Below are positions 26,389 through 32,594 of a DNA stretch of 64,000 bases, in pieces. The DNA comes from Aldehydirespirator sp028819505 (GTDB lineage: Bacteria > Actinomycetota > Acidimicrobiia > Acidimicrobiales > Aldehydirespiratoraceae), in assembly GCA_965207755.1 (NCBI GenBank), contig OZ242297.1, positions 1,674,001 to 1,738,000 on the forward strand. Reading direction: 5' to 3'. Under the pieces are notes generated by a model. That model was not told the origin of the DNA. It made no database searches and saw only the letters and a program-made list of their open reading frames with translations. How positions within the stretch are numbered: position 1 is the first letter of the stretch; each line of letters opens with the position of its first letter. A program made the translations under genes and the position numbers.

Positions 26389-27021
26389 GTGCGTTCGAGC
26401 CGAGGCTTGGTGGCCGCACCGCTGCTGGCGGTTGCGCTGTGCCTGCTGGCAGCCTCGCCGGTCTCGGCTGCCGATCCCGATGGGGCGGTGGTCGGCGCTC
26501 AGGGCTCGGACGTTGTGCGGGTGGTGGACTCGGCCCAGTCCGACGTGGAGGCCGATCCCGATTCGGATCCCGACCGGCGCCTGGTCGACCGCGAGAGCAG
26601 CGAGCGGATCGATGCGGTGGTGATCGCCCTGTGGACGATCGCCGGGGTGATGACGGTCCTGCTGGCGCTCTTCCTGTGGCACACCAGCCCCCGCCGGCGC
26701 GTGAGGCTGGCCGGCGGCGGGGCGGCCGAGTTGTCCGGTGAGGCCGAAGGCGGCGCCGAACCGGCTGGGGAGGAGCCCGGCGAGGACGAGCCGGGGGCGG
26801 ATTCGTCGAAGGGCGGCTTCGAGGGGATGGGGCGCGAGACGCTTCTCTGGTTGCGCTCGAGGCTGGCTCCGCGAGAGCAGTCCGAGCCGGTTGACGACAG
26901 CTCCGAGCGGGAGTCTGAGTCCGCTCGCGACGGCGCCGAGCAGGAGTCTGCAGGCGAATCCGTGGACGAGTCGGCGGTGTGGAAGTTCAGCGAGGCGAAC
27001 GGCGAGCGGCGTTCGGTCTAG
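26389..27021 (+). CDS. Putative exported single-pass membrane protein, unknown function
   Basis: 210 residues, not recognised. N-terminal signal peptide (LVAAPLLAVALCLLAASPVSAA, broken here only by its Ala-rich end at about residue 28), a short extracytoplasmic acidic region, one strong membrane span IDAVVIALWTIAGVMTVLL (about residues 68-92) and a cytoplasmic tail rich in Glu, Ser and Gly that looks disordered. GTG start chosen because of the leaderless TAGCGT 8 nt upstream. Its TAG stop again starts the -10 of the next gene. Confidence 0.65.
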   Translation: MRSSRGLVAAPLLAVALCLLAASPVSAADPDGAVVGAQGSDVVRVVDSAQSDVEADPDSDPDRRLVDRESSERIDAVVIALWTIAGVMTVLLALFLWHTSPRRRVRLAGGGAAELSGEAEGGAEPAGEEPGEDEPGADSSKGGFEGMGRETLLWLRSRLAPREQSEPVDDSSERESESARDGAEQESAGESVDESAVWKFSEANGERRSV

Positions 27022-27024
27022 ATT
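27019..27024 (+). promoter_or_regulatory. Leaderless -10 (TAGATT) overlapping a stop codon
   Basis: TAGATT, 7 nt before the ATG at 27032; its TAG is the stop of the preceding membrane-protein gene. Confidence 0.55.
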
Positions 27025-27031
27025 GGCGGGC

Positions 27032-27259
27032 ATGGCCGACGGTTTCGACGCTGACGCGATGATCGAGCGCTTCCGCGAGCGCGCTGCGGGGGTGAAGCGG
27101 CGGAACCTCCCGCCGGTGGCCGGCGAGGAGCGGCGGCACTTTCTGGAGCAGGCCCAGCTGGACTTCCAGGACTTCGCCATGATCGGCGACGCCGAGGCCA
27201 CGATGGAGGACGGCGTCCTGCGCCTGAGCATCGATCTGCGCCCCTCGGAGGTCGGCTGA
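27032..27259 (+). CDS. Small conserved-looking protein, 75 residues, unknown function
   Basis: Not recognised. Sequence is mostly charged helix (DADAMIERFRERAAGVKRR, then EERRHFLEQAQLDFQDFAMI) followed by a short strand-like end DGVLRLSIDLRPSEVG. No membrane segment or cysteine. A leaderless promoter directly upstream, normal codon usage and a strong hairpin 13 nt after its stop support it as a real gene. Confidence 0.65.
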   Translation: MADGFDADAMIERFRERAAGVKRRNLPPVAGEERRHFLEQAQLDFQDFAMIGDAEATMEDGVLRLSIDLRPSEVG

Positions 27260-27272
27260 GACAAGCGCGAGA

Positions 27273-27325
27273 CCGAACTTCAATGAGTTAGCCACCTCTG
27301 TGGTGGTTTACCCATTGAAGTTCGG
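27273..27325. terminator. Large hairpin between the 75-residue gene and tRNA-Gly
   Basis: Perfect 13-bp outer arms CCGAACTTCAATG / CATTGAAGTTCGG and inner arms GTTAGCCACC / GGTGGTTTAC around TCTGT, a nearly complete 53-nt hairpin. It follows a gene end and precedes the tRNA promoter, so it probably ends transcription; there is no U-tract. The A+T-rich arms stand out from the surroundings. Confidence 0.6.
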
Positions 27326-27400
27326 AGGGACGCTCGGGCCACGGCGGCTCGACCTCCGGGGGCGCGGGCCTCGGGGTGGGGCGGTAGGATCGTCCATCCC

Positions 27401-27473
27401 GCGGACGTAGCTCAGTTGGTAGAGCGCAACCTTGCCAAGGTTGAGGTCGCCGGTTCGAAGCCGGTCGTCCGCT
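27401..27473 (+). tRNA. tRNA-Gly (GCC)
   Basis: Full cloverleaf: acceptor GCGGACG / CGTCCGC, anticodon stem CAACC / GGTTG with loop TTGCCAA (anticodon GCC), T-arm GCCGG-TTCGAAG-CCGGT, discriminator T. No CCA encoded. A TAGGAT hexamer lies about 10 nt upstream. The next gene starts only 3 nt after the tRNA. Confidence 0.95.
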
Positions 27474-27476
27474 CGG

Positions 27477-28052
27477 ATGGATACCGCCGGAGCCCTCCGC
27501 GCCGAGGTCGGAGCGGGGCTCGGCGAGGGAGCCGGCACGATGCTCCTGGTGCTCGGCGACTACTGGCAGCCCGACCGCGACGAGCGCACCGAGATCGGCG
27601 AGCTGGTCTGCCGGGCCAAGGATCAGGGCGATCCCGGGGCCGCGTCGGAGTTGGCCGGGCGGTTCGCCAGCCTGGCAACGGCCCTGCCGGAGGCGGCCGA
27701 CGGTCTGCCGCGCCTGGTAGTGCCGGTGCCGGCCGGCGACGGTGACCGGCCGGACCTCGCGGCGAAACTCGCGTCGTCGCTGGCGGCCGCGGGAGTGGGG
27801 GAGTACCGGCCGAGCCTCGTCGTGAAGGGCAATCCCACGCCCCGCATGCGCCACCTGGAGCCCGAGCGTCGGGCGGAGGTGGCGGCGTCGGCCGGCTACA
27901 GGGTCTGCGAGCCGGTAGCCGGTCGCCAAATCGTGGTGGTCGACGACGTAGTGCTGACCGGCACCACGCTCGACGCGGTGGCGGCCTGCCTGCACGACGC
28001 GGGCGCCGCCTCGGTCACCGCGGCGGCCGCAGCCCGCACTAGGCGCCGCTGA
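27477..28052 (+). CDS. ComF-like phosphoribosyltransferase-domain protein
   Basis: 191 residues with a type I PRTase fold: PRPP-binding loop VVVDDVVLTGTTLDA (about residues 154-168) and a preceding LVVKGNPTPRMRHLEPERR segment like the ComF family. The N-terminal zinc finger of canonical ComF is absent. The ATG at 27477 stands 3 nt after the 3' end of tRNA-Gly, leaving no room for a ribosome site; 3' processing of the tRNA would give a leaderless message. Function uncertain (competence-like or nucleotide salvage). Confidence 0.75.
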   Translation: MDTAGALRAEVGAGLGEGAGTMLLVLGDYWQPDRDERTEIGELVCRAKDQGDPGAASELAGRFASLATALPEAADGLPRLVVPVPAGDGDRPDLAAKLASSLAAAGVGEYRPSLVVKGNPTPRMRHLEPERRAEVAASAGYRVCEPVAGRQIVVVDDVVLTGTTLDAVAACLHDAGAASVTAAAAARTRRR

Positions 28053-28173
28053 GACCGCCTGTCATTAAGGTCGGCGCGGACATATCGGATGCAGTGTCTA
28101 CCTCGGCCCCGATTGCAGCGACCCGACAGGATGGGGAGCGTCAATCCGCGCACGTTCTCAGGCAGGGATTCCG

Positions 28174-28578
28174 TCAGTCCCTTTCGATACCCGGTTGCTC
28201 GCGCATGCGCTGCAGCGCCGTTGCGATGTCGTCAACGCTCAGGGCACCCGCCGCCACGGCCATGACGAGTTCATACACGTCATCGTTGGCGGCCGCTCGC
28301 ACGCTGGCGTCGTTGAGTTCCAGGAAGACGGACGCCGCGAGCCAGCCGAGCCGCTTGTTCCCGTCGATGAGGGGGTGGTTGTTGACGATCGAATGCAGCA
28401 GCGCTCCGGCCTTGGTCCAGACATCCGGGTACGCGTCCTCGCCGAACGCCGAGGCTTGGGGTCGCGCCGCGGCCGCCCCGAGAAGTCCGACATCGCGCAC
28501 CGGCGGAGGATCGCCGAGCAACCGGCGAGCGAGCTCCAGGAGATCCTCAGTGTCGAGGTACTCGAAGCCGAGGCTCAC
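28174..28578 (-). CDS. Doc-like (Fic fold) toxin
   Basis: 134 residues. The Fic/Doc active-site motif reads HPLIDGNKRLGW (about residues 68-79) with the expected preceding helix; Doc kinases phosphorylate EF-Tu and halt translation. Second gene of a two-gene unit with a small ribbon-helix-helix antitoxin; starts overlap as GTGA. Length and motif support Doc rather than larger Fic AMPylases. First of four toxin-antitoxin-like loci in this stretch. Confidence 0.88.
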   Translation of the reverse strand: MSLGFEYLDTEDLLELARRLLGDPPPVRDVGLLGAAAARPQASAFGEDAYPDVWTKAGALLHSIVNNHPLIDGNKRLGWLAASVFLELNDASVRAAANDDVYELVMAVAAGALSVDDIATALQRMREQPGIERD

Positions 28579-28778
28579 TCGCCCAGCCGCCGGAGCGCGT
28601 CGGCGTGGCGCTGCATGATTACATCGGCCGCGGCTGCGACCCGGTCGCGATGCTCAGCCCTGGCGACGTACTCGCGCACTGCCCGCCGGACCGCCTCCTG
28701 CATCGATGTGCCGTCGAGCGCGGCCCGCATTCGCAGAGCGTCCCGCTCATCATCGGTCAACCTGAGTGTCATAGCCAT
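28575..28778 (-). CDS. Ribbon-helix-helix antitoxin of the Doc module
   Basis: 67 residues. N-terminal MTLRLTDDERDALRMRA followed by SMQEAVRRAVREYVARAE is a typical CopG/RHH DNA-binding fold; the C-terminal part should bind the toxin. It is the first gene of the operon and overlaps doc by four bases. Upstream, GATATC and GATACC lie 11 nt apart in an A+T-rich patch (28781-28805), a candidate autoregulatory operator. Confidence 0.82.
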   Translation of the reverse strand: MAMTLRLTDDERDALRMRAALDGTSMQEAVRRAVREYVARAEHRDRVAAAADVIMQRHADALRRLGE

Positions 28779-28780
28779 GG

Positions 28781-28805
28781 CAATATGGTATCAGATCGAT
28801 ATCAT
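28781..28805 (-). promoter_or_regulatory. Candidate operator/promoter of the Doc module
   Basis: On the minus strand TGATATCGATCTGATACC precedes the antitoxin ATG; two GATA-C half-sites 11 nt apart fit binding by an RHH dimer pair. The region is clearly A+T-richer than its neighbours. Confidence 0.4.
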
Positions 28806-28862
28806 TCTGCGTGTGAAGCTGCGAGCCGGCCGCGGTATGCCGCCGGTACGCTGCGAGTCCCT

Positions 28863-28937
28863 GCGCCGGTGCCCGAGCGGACCAAGGGAACGGCCTGCAA
28901 AGCCGTAAAGCCGCGGGTTCAAATCCCGCCCGGCGCT
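28863..28937 (+). tRNA. tRNA-Cys (GCA)
   Basis: Acceptor GCGCCGG / CCGGCGC, anticodon stem ACGGC / GCCGT with loop CTGCAAA (anticodon GCA), T-arm GCGGG-TTCAAAT-CCCGC, discriminator T; CCA not encoded. Confidence 0.94.
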
Positions 28938-29485
28938 CAAAATTGGTATCGGTTTTCTGAGGCCGTCATGTTCGATCTTCTTGCTGGAACGCGCCGTCGG
29001 CACGTTCTCGGGGCTGCTGCCGGGCGCGTTGTGGCCCGGGTGCGAAGTTCCGCGCGGACCTGCTAATGCCGCGCTGTGGTGTGGTGTCCGCGGGCGCGCT
29101 GACGCTGACGGGCAAGGACCGTCAGCGTCAGCGCCGGTGTTTCGGCTGGGATAGGGCGGCGTTCGGGGTGGTGTTTCGCCGTCTCTGGCCTCGGGCTGGT
29201 CGGTGAGAGCACCACGACCTGAGGGTCGGTTTCTCTCGCTCGCGGTACGCCCAGATCGCCAGGCGTGCTGTCGCCCACACACGCCAGCCCCTCGGCCATT
29301 ACCCATGTGGCAGGCACGGCAGCCGCTACCCATCTGCGCACCGCCGCGGCGACCACGAGCCACACGGCCAAGTCTCTCGCGGGGAGCTCAGCGGGCTTGT
29401 AGGACGACAACAGCGCTTCCCGTCAGCGCTGAGCCGGGGAGCTTTGCGGCGGCTCACCGCAGTTCCTCTCCGTGCGCCCGGAACC
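28938..29485. other. Accessory intergenic stretch without a convincing gene
   Basis: Short open frames occur on both strands but none has a recognisable fold, start signal or coherent composition. The only clear structure is the hairpin at 29096-29134. Possibly decayed mobile or toxin-antitoxin DNA next to tRNA-Cys. Confidence 0.5.
29096..29134. terminator. Perfect 16-bp inverted repeat (hairpin)
   Basis: Arms GCGCTGACGCTGACGG and CCGTCAGCGTCAGCGC around a 7-nt loop GCAAGGA. Very stable in RNA; no U-tract. It may end the tRNA-Cys transcript or mark a former mobile-element end. Confidence 0.55.
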
Positions 29486-30214
29486 TTAGGGAGGCGGGCG
29501 GGATCCGGCCATCGCCGCCGCAGTTGCCGTGATGATGTTGGGGGAGACGGCACGGCAGGCCGGTTGACTTGACGATTCGGCCGCACAACTGCGGTGTTGT
29601 CGGTTCGGTGGTCTTTGCGGCGGCCTTTGGGCCTTGAGGATCTTCTCGACCTCGTTCACGATGCCGAGATACACGTTCTGGGCTTGCTGGAGGCTGAACC
29701 CGCTGGGGATGAAGCCGTTGGCGATCTCGTGCTGCCGGGACTGCTGGAATTTGGTGGTGGCGTGGAACTCAGAGACCACTTGGCGCGCTTTGCCCGCAGT
29801 CCACTGCGGGATCCGGAACAGGCCGTCGAACCGCAGCGCGACTGCTGTGTCGGAGAGGCCCGGGATCGTCTTCATGTCGAGCAGGTCGGACAGGTCGCGC
29901 GGCTTGTTGCGGCCGCGGATGGCCGCAACCTTGGATGCGGCGAGGGTCACCGGGTCCACGCAGGAGACTGGGGCCGAACCCGAGAACCACCCAGAGGACA
30001 TCACGACGGTCTGCGGCCGGGCGGTGGCGGCCGCCTGCATGTGGTGGGGGCTGCGGGCCAGCTCGGCTTTGATGACGACCATCGATTGCAGTCGGCTGGG
30101 GACCGTCAGGCGGAACTTGACGAACTTGCACACCGAGCCCGGCCACGCGCCGACACTAACCCGATGGGGTTCCCGTCTGGCACTCAGTCGAGCGGCTGAG
30201 CGAGTGGGGTACAC
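29486..30214 (-). CDS. Hypothetical protein, possibly a decayed toxin-type gene
   Basis: 242-residue open frame, not confidently recognised. The middle (LAASKVAAIRGRNKPRDLSD, then helical segments up to NEVEKIL) looks protein-like and recalls the C-terminal helix bundle of AbiEii-type nucleotidyltransferases, but no GS..DxD nucleotidyltransferase motif precedes it. The first ~80 and last ~45 residues are low-complexity and look non-coding. Either a short real gene inside the frame or a fragment. Confidence 0.3.
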   Translation of the reverse strand: MYPTRSAARLSARREPHRVSVGAWPGSVCKFVKFRLTVPSRLQSMVVIKAELARSPHHMQAAATARPQTVVMSSGWFSGSAPVSCVDPVTLAASKVAAIRGRNKPRDLSDLLDMKTIPGLSDTAVALRFDGLFRIPQWTAGKARQVVSEFHATTKFQQSRQHEIANGFIPSGFSLQQAQNVYLGIVNEVEKILKAQRPPQRPPNRQHRSCAAESSSQPACRAVSPNIITATAAAMAGSRPPP

Positions 30215-30215
30215 T
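30210..30215 (+). promoter_or_regulatory. Leaderless -10 (TACACT) of the MazF module, inside a small palindrome
   Basis: TACACT, 7 nt before ATG 30223, sits between GTGG and CCAC half-sites (GTGGGGTACACTCCAC), a candidate operator for autoregulation. Confidence 0.5.
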
Positions 30216-30222
30216 CCACAGT

Positions 30223-30444
30223 ATGCCTGACTCGACTACCATCAAGGTCTCAGTGCGTACTCGGGATGCCTTGCGCGAGCTCGCCGACCGTGAGGGCCTC
30301 ACGTTCGACTCACAGATCGAGAAGCTGGTCCGGCGGGAGCGTCAGCGCATCATCGGCGCCGAGCTCGCAAGCGCTCCGCCCGATGCTGACGACAAGGCCT
30401 GGCTTGATGCGTCCGCAGGCGATGTCGCTGATGCGAGCGGGTGA
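30223..30444 (+). CDS. MazE-like antitoxin
   Basis: 73 residues. TTIKVSVRTRDALRELADREG is an RHH-like N-terminal DNA-binding segment, followed by a helix and an acidic tail (DADDKAWLDASAGDVADA) of the kind that wraps around MazF. It overlaps the toxin gene start and is preceded by a leaderless promoter with a small palindrome. Antitoxin role follows from pairing with a recognisable MazF. Confidence 0.8.
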   Translation: MPDSTTIKVSVRTRDALRELADREGLTFDSQIEKLVRRERQRIIGAELASAPPDADDKAWLDASAGDVADASG

Positions 30445-30745
30445 CCTCGTCCGCTGCGATTTCGGGACGCCGGCGCGGGGTGAGCCGGGGTTCGTCCGGC
30501 CGGCCGTCGTCGTCACCTCCGATGAGGTGCTCGAGTTCCGGCAACACGCGATCGTGGTCGTGCCCTGCACGACCACGAGGCGAGGATGGTTGAGCGAGGT
30601 CGACATCAACGGATTCGGCGTGGCTCAGGCGCACCTGCCGACGACCATAAGCGTCGACCGCGTCGTCGAGACGACGGGCATGAACGTCGGGCCCGTCGCG
30701 CTGCGACAGATTCGAGAAATCATCGCCGACCTGCTCGGAATCTGA
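30431..30745 (+). CDS. MazF-type mRNA interferase toxin (PemK fold)
   Basis: 104 residues from ATG 30431 (a further ATG at 30422 is possible). MRAGDLVRCDFGTPARGEPG and FVRPAVVVTSDEVL are the conserved N-terminal strands of MazF/PemK, with VVPCTTTRRG and the C-terminal ALRQIREIIADLLG helix. It cleaves mRNA when freed from the antitoxin. Overlaps mazE by 14 bases, usual for the module. Confidence 0.88.
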   Translation: MRAGDLVRCDFGTPARGEPGFVRPAVVVTSDEVLEFRQHAIVVVPCTTTRRGWLSEVDINGFGVAQAHLPTTISVDRVVETTGMNVGPVALRQIREIIADLLGI

Positions 30746-30831
30746 TGTTGCCACGGGGGGTCCGGCACTGGCCCGGGCACCCCCAGGGTCTGCGCTGCCA
30801 GTCTGAGGGTGCCTGAACCGTGGGCCGGACC

Positions 30832-31203
30832 TCAGCGGACCGCTTTGCGGACTATGGCCGCGAGCTTGGCCTCGGTGGCGTCGTCGAGTGCGGTGAAGAA
30901 CCACGCGCATTCCATGAGCTGGTCGGGCGCGCCTTCCTCCAGTTCGAAGCTGGCCTTCTCGGTGAGACCGAAAGTCATGTAGTCGTCGAGCCGGAAGAAG
31001 CACAGGACCGGGCCCGAGCCCTTCGCATATCCCGGCATCCCGTACCACGGTCGGGCCTCGAGTTCCGGCGCGCTCTCGAGGATGAGTTCATGGAGCCGCT
31101 CGCCCATGGCTCGGTAGGGCTCGGGCATCGCCGCGACCTTCTCCAGCACGGCCGCTTCGTTGTCGATCTTCTTCTTCGTCGGCTGCTTGCGGGTACTCGC
31201 CAT
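30832..31203 (-). CDS. DUF1801 (YdhG-like) domain protein
   Basis: 123 residues. WYGMPGYAKGSGPVLCFFRLDDYMTFGL followed by a C-terminal helix ATEAKLAAIVRKAVR matches the DUF1801/YdhG fold of unknown function, related to frataxin-like folds. A lysine-rich N-terminus precedes it. ATG 31203 has AGAGAGGA upstream and lies 21 nt from the permease stop, making it the third gene of an arsR-permease operon. Confidence 0.75.
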   Translation of the reverse strand: MASTRKQPTKKKIDNEAAVLEKVAAMPEPYRAMGERLHELILESAPELEARPWYGMPGYAKGSGPVLCFFRLDDYMTFGLTEKASFELEEGAPDQLMECAWFFTALDDATEAKLAAIVRKAVR

Positions 31204-31224
31204 CGGACGTCCTCTCTGGATGTT

Positions 31225-32163
31225 CTACAGGATCAGGTCGGTGAGCAGGCCCGCGGCGGTGGCCACGACGAACACGTAGGCGAAGAACGCGGCGACCACC
31301 CGGCCCCGCGCGATCTTGGTGAGCAGCGCGAACTCGGGGATGTTGGCACCGGCGCCGGCGATGACCAGAGCCACGATGGAGCCGGTGCCCACTCCCTTGG
31401 CGTGGAGGGCGTCGCCGATGGGAATGAAGAGCTCGGTGCCGAAGTAGAGCGGGACGCCTGCGGCCGCGGCGGCGGGAACGGCCAGCGGGTTGCCGGCGCC
31501 GGCGATGCTGGCGAGGGCGTCGGTGGGGACGAGCAGGCCGATGGCCAGTCCCAGGCCGACGCCTGCTGCGATGAGCCAGGCCATGCTCCTCAACAGCGCC
31601 ACGGCCCGGCGCCAGGCGGCTCGCGATTCGGTCTGCCAACCGGCCCACAGCGCTCCGTCCGGTGATGAGCAACCCGCCGGCGGCGCCGGGGTTGGCGGCT
31701 CCGTGGGGCCGCTTCGCGGGCCGGGCTGCCCGACGAGCGCGGGGACCGGCTTGAGGTGCGGGGCGATGTCGACCGCGTCGACGATGAGAGCCAGCGTGAA
31801 GGCTGCCGCGAAGGCGGTGGTGACGTAGACGGCCGCTCCCGCGGGCCCGATGATGATGGCCAGTGCGCCGATCAGCACAGGGTCGACCACCGGCGCGGCG
31901 AAGATGAAGGCGGCGTACCCCGCGGGCCGCACACCGGCCTGGCGCATGCCTACGAGGACCGGTATGGCCGAATAAGTGCAGAACGGCGTGACGAAGCCGA
32001 CAGCGATGCCCTTGAGCGCGGCCCGGCGGGGCGGCCCGCCCATCCATCGCCGGATGGTTGCGTCACCGAGCCGGCGCTGCAGCAGTGTGACGCCGAACGT
32101 GACCGCCAGGAGCAGCGCCACCATCTCCGCGACCAGCACAGCGGCCCCCGACAGGGACGTCAT
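31225..32163 (-). CDS. Permease of the DUF318/UPF0718 (ArsP-like) family
   Basis: 312 residues, about eight membrane spans in two halves separated by a Pro-rich cytoplasmic loop (about 140-175). GFVTPFCTYSAIPVLVGM in the first half and GAGANIPEFALL in the second are the paired family motifs; the conserved Cys fits metal(loid) handling. Members include ArsP-type exporters of organic arsenicals. Coupled to an ArsR regulator (ATGA overlap), which supports a metal or metalloid efflux role; the actual substrate is unproven. Confidence 0.82.
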   Translation of the reverse strand: MTSLSGAAVLVAEMVALLLAVTFGVTLLQRRLGDATIRRWMGGPPRRAALKGIAVGFVTPFCTYSAIPVLVGMRQAGVRPAGYAAFIFAAPVVDPVLIGALAIIIGPAGAAVYVTTAFAAAFTLALIVDAVDIAPHLKPVPALVGQPGPRSGPTEPPTPAPPAGCSSPDGALWAGWQTESRAAWRRAVALLRSMAWLIAAGVGLGLAIGLLVPTDALASIAGAGNPLAVPAAAAAGVPLYFGTELFIPIGDALHAKGVGTGSIVALVIAGAGANIPEFALLTKIARGRVVAAFFAYVFVVATAAGLLTDLIL

Positions 32164-32492
32164 GGGGGATCGGAGCCCATTATCCGGGCCGCCGCCTCGG
32201 GCAGTGCCTGCAGGCAGTCGGCGTTCACGGTGACGAGCGTCCGGGTCCCGTCGGCCCGCATGTGGACGAAGCGTTCTTCGGCCAGTACGCGCAGATGGTG
32301 CGAGACCGTCGATTGGCCCACGCCGACGCGGTCGACGATCTCTCCGACCGTCATGGCCCGGTCAGCGCTCGCCACCGCGTTGAGCACCAGCAGCCGAGTC
32401 CCGTCGGCCAGGCACCGGAACCAGCTCGCGTACTCGTGAGCGTCGTCCGAGGACAGCACCGGTCGGACGGGGTTCTGTGAATGCCTACTCAT
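32160..32492 (-). CDS. ArsR-family transcriptional repressor
   Basis: 110 residues, winged helix: ASWFRCLADGTRLLVLNAVA, then recognition helix region GVGQSTVSHHLRVLAEERFV and wing MRADGTRTLVTVN. The usual ELCVCDL metal site of ArsR is replaced by MTVGEIVDRV without cysteines, so inducer sensing must use other residues or a different ligand. It heads the operon with the permease, and a palindrome overlaps its promoter. Confidence 0.88.
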   Translation of the reverse strand: MSRHSQNPVRPVLSSDDAHEYASWFRCLADGTRLLVLNAVASADRAMTVGEIVDRVGVGQSTVSHHLRVLAEERFVHMRADGTRTLVTVNADCLQALPEAAARIMGSDPP

Positions 32493-32496
32493 CGAC

Positions 32497-32514
32497 CATC
32501 GACGATAATCGATG
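32497..32514 (-). promoter_or_regulatory. Predicted ArsR operator
   Basis: Inverted repeat CATCGA-N6-TCGATG starting 5 nt upstream of the arsR ATG, covering the likely core promoter; consistent with autorepression. Confidence 0.55.
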
Positions 32515-32594
32515 ATTGACTGGCCAGCAACCTGCTTAGCCGATCTGTCCGCTCCGCTCGGAGGTTCTCGGGGCTTGGAGTACCGCTGCGAGTG

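Noticed and set aside
26738..27031. N-terminal extension of the 75-residue protein
   Set aside because: It overlaps the membrane-protein gene in another frame; the leaderless -10 supports the ATG at 27032.
29063..29410. 115-codon minus-strand frame near tRNA-Cys
   Set aside because: No domain, start signal or coherent composition; it runs over the perfect hairpin at 29096-29134.
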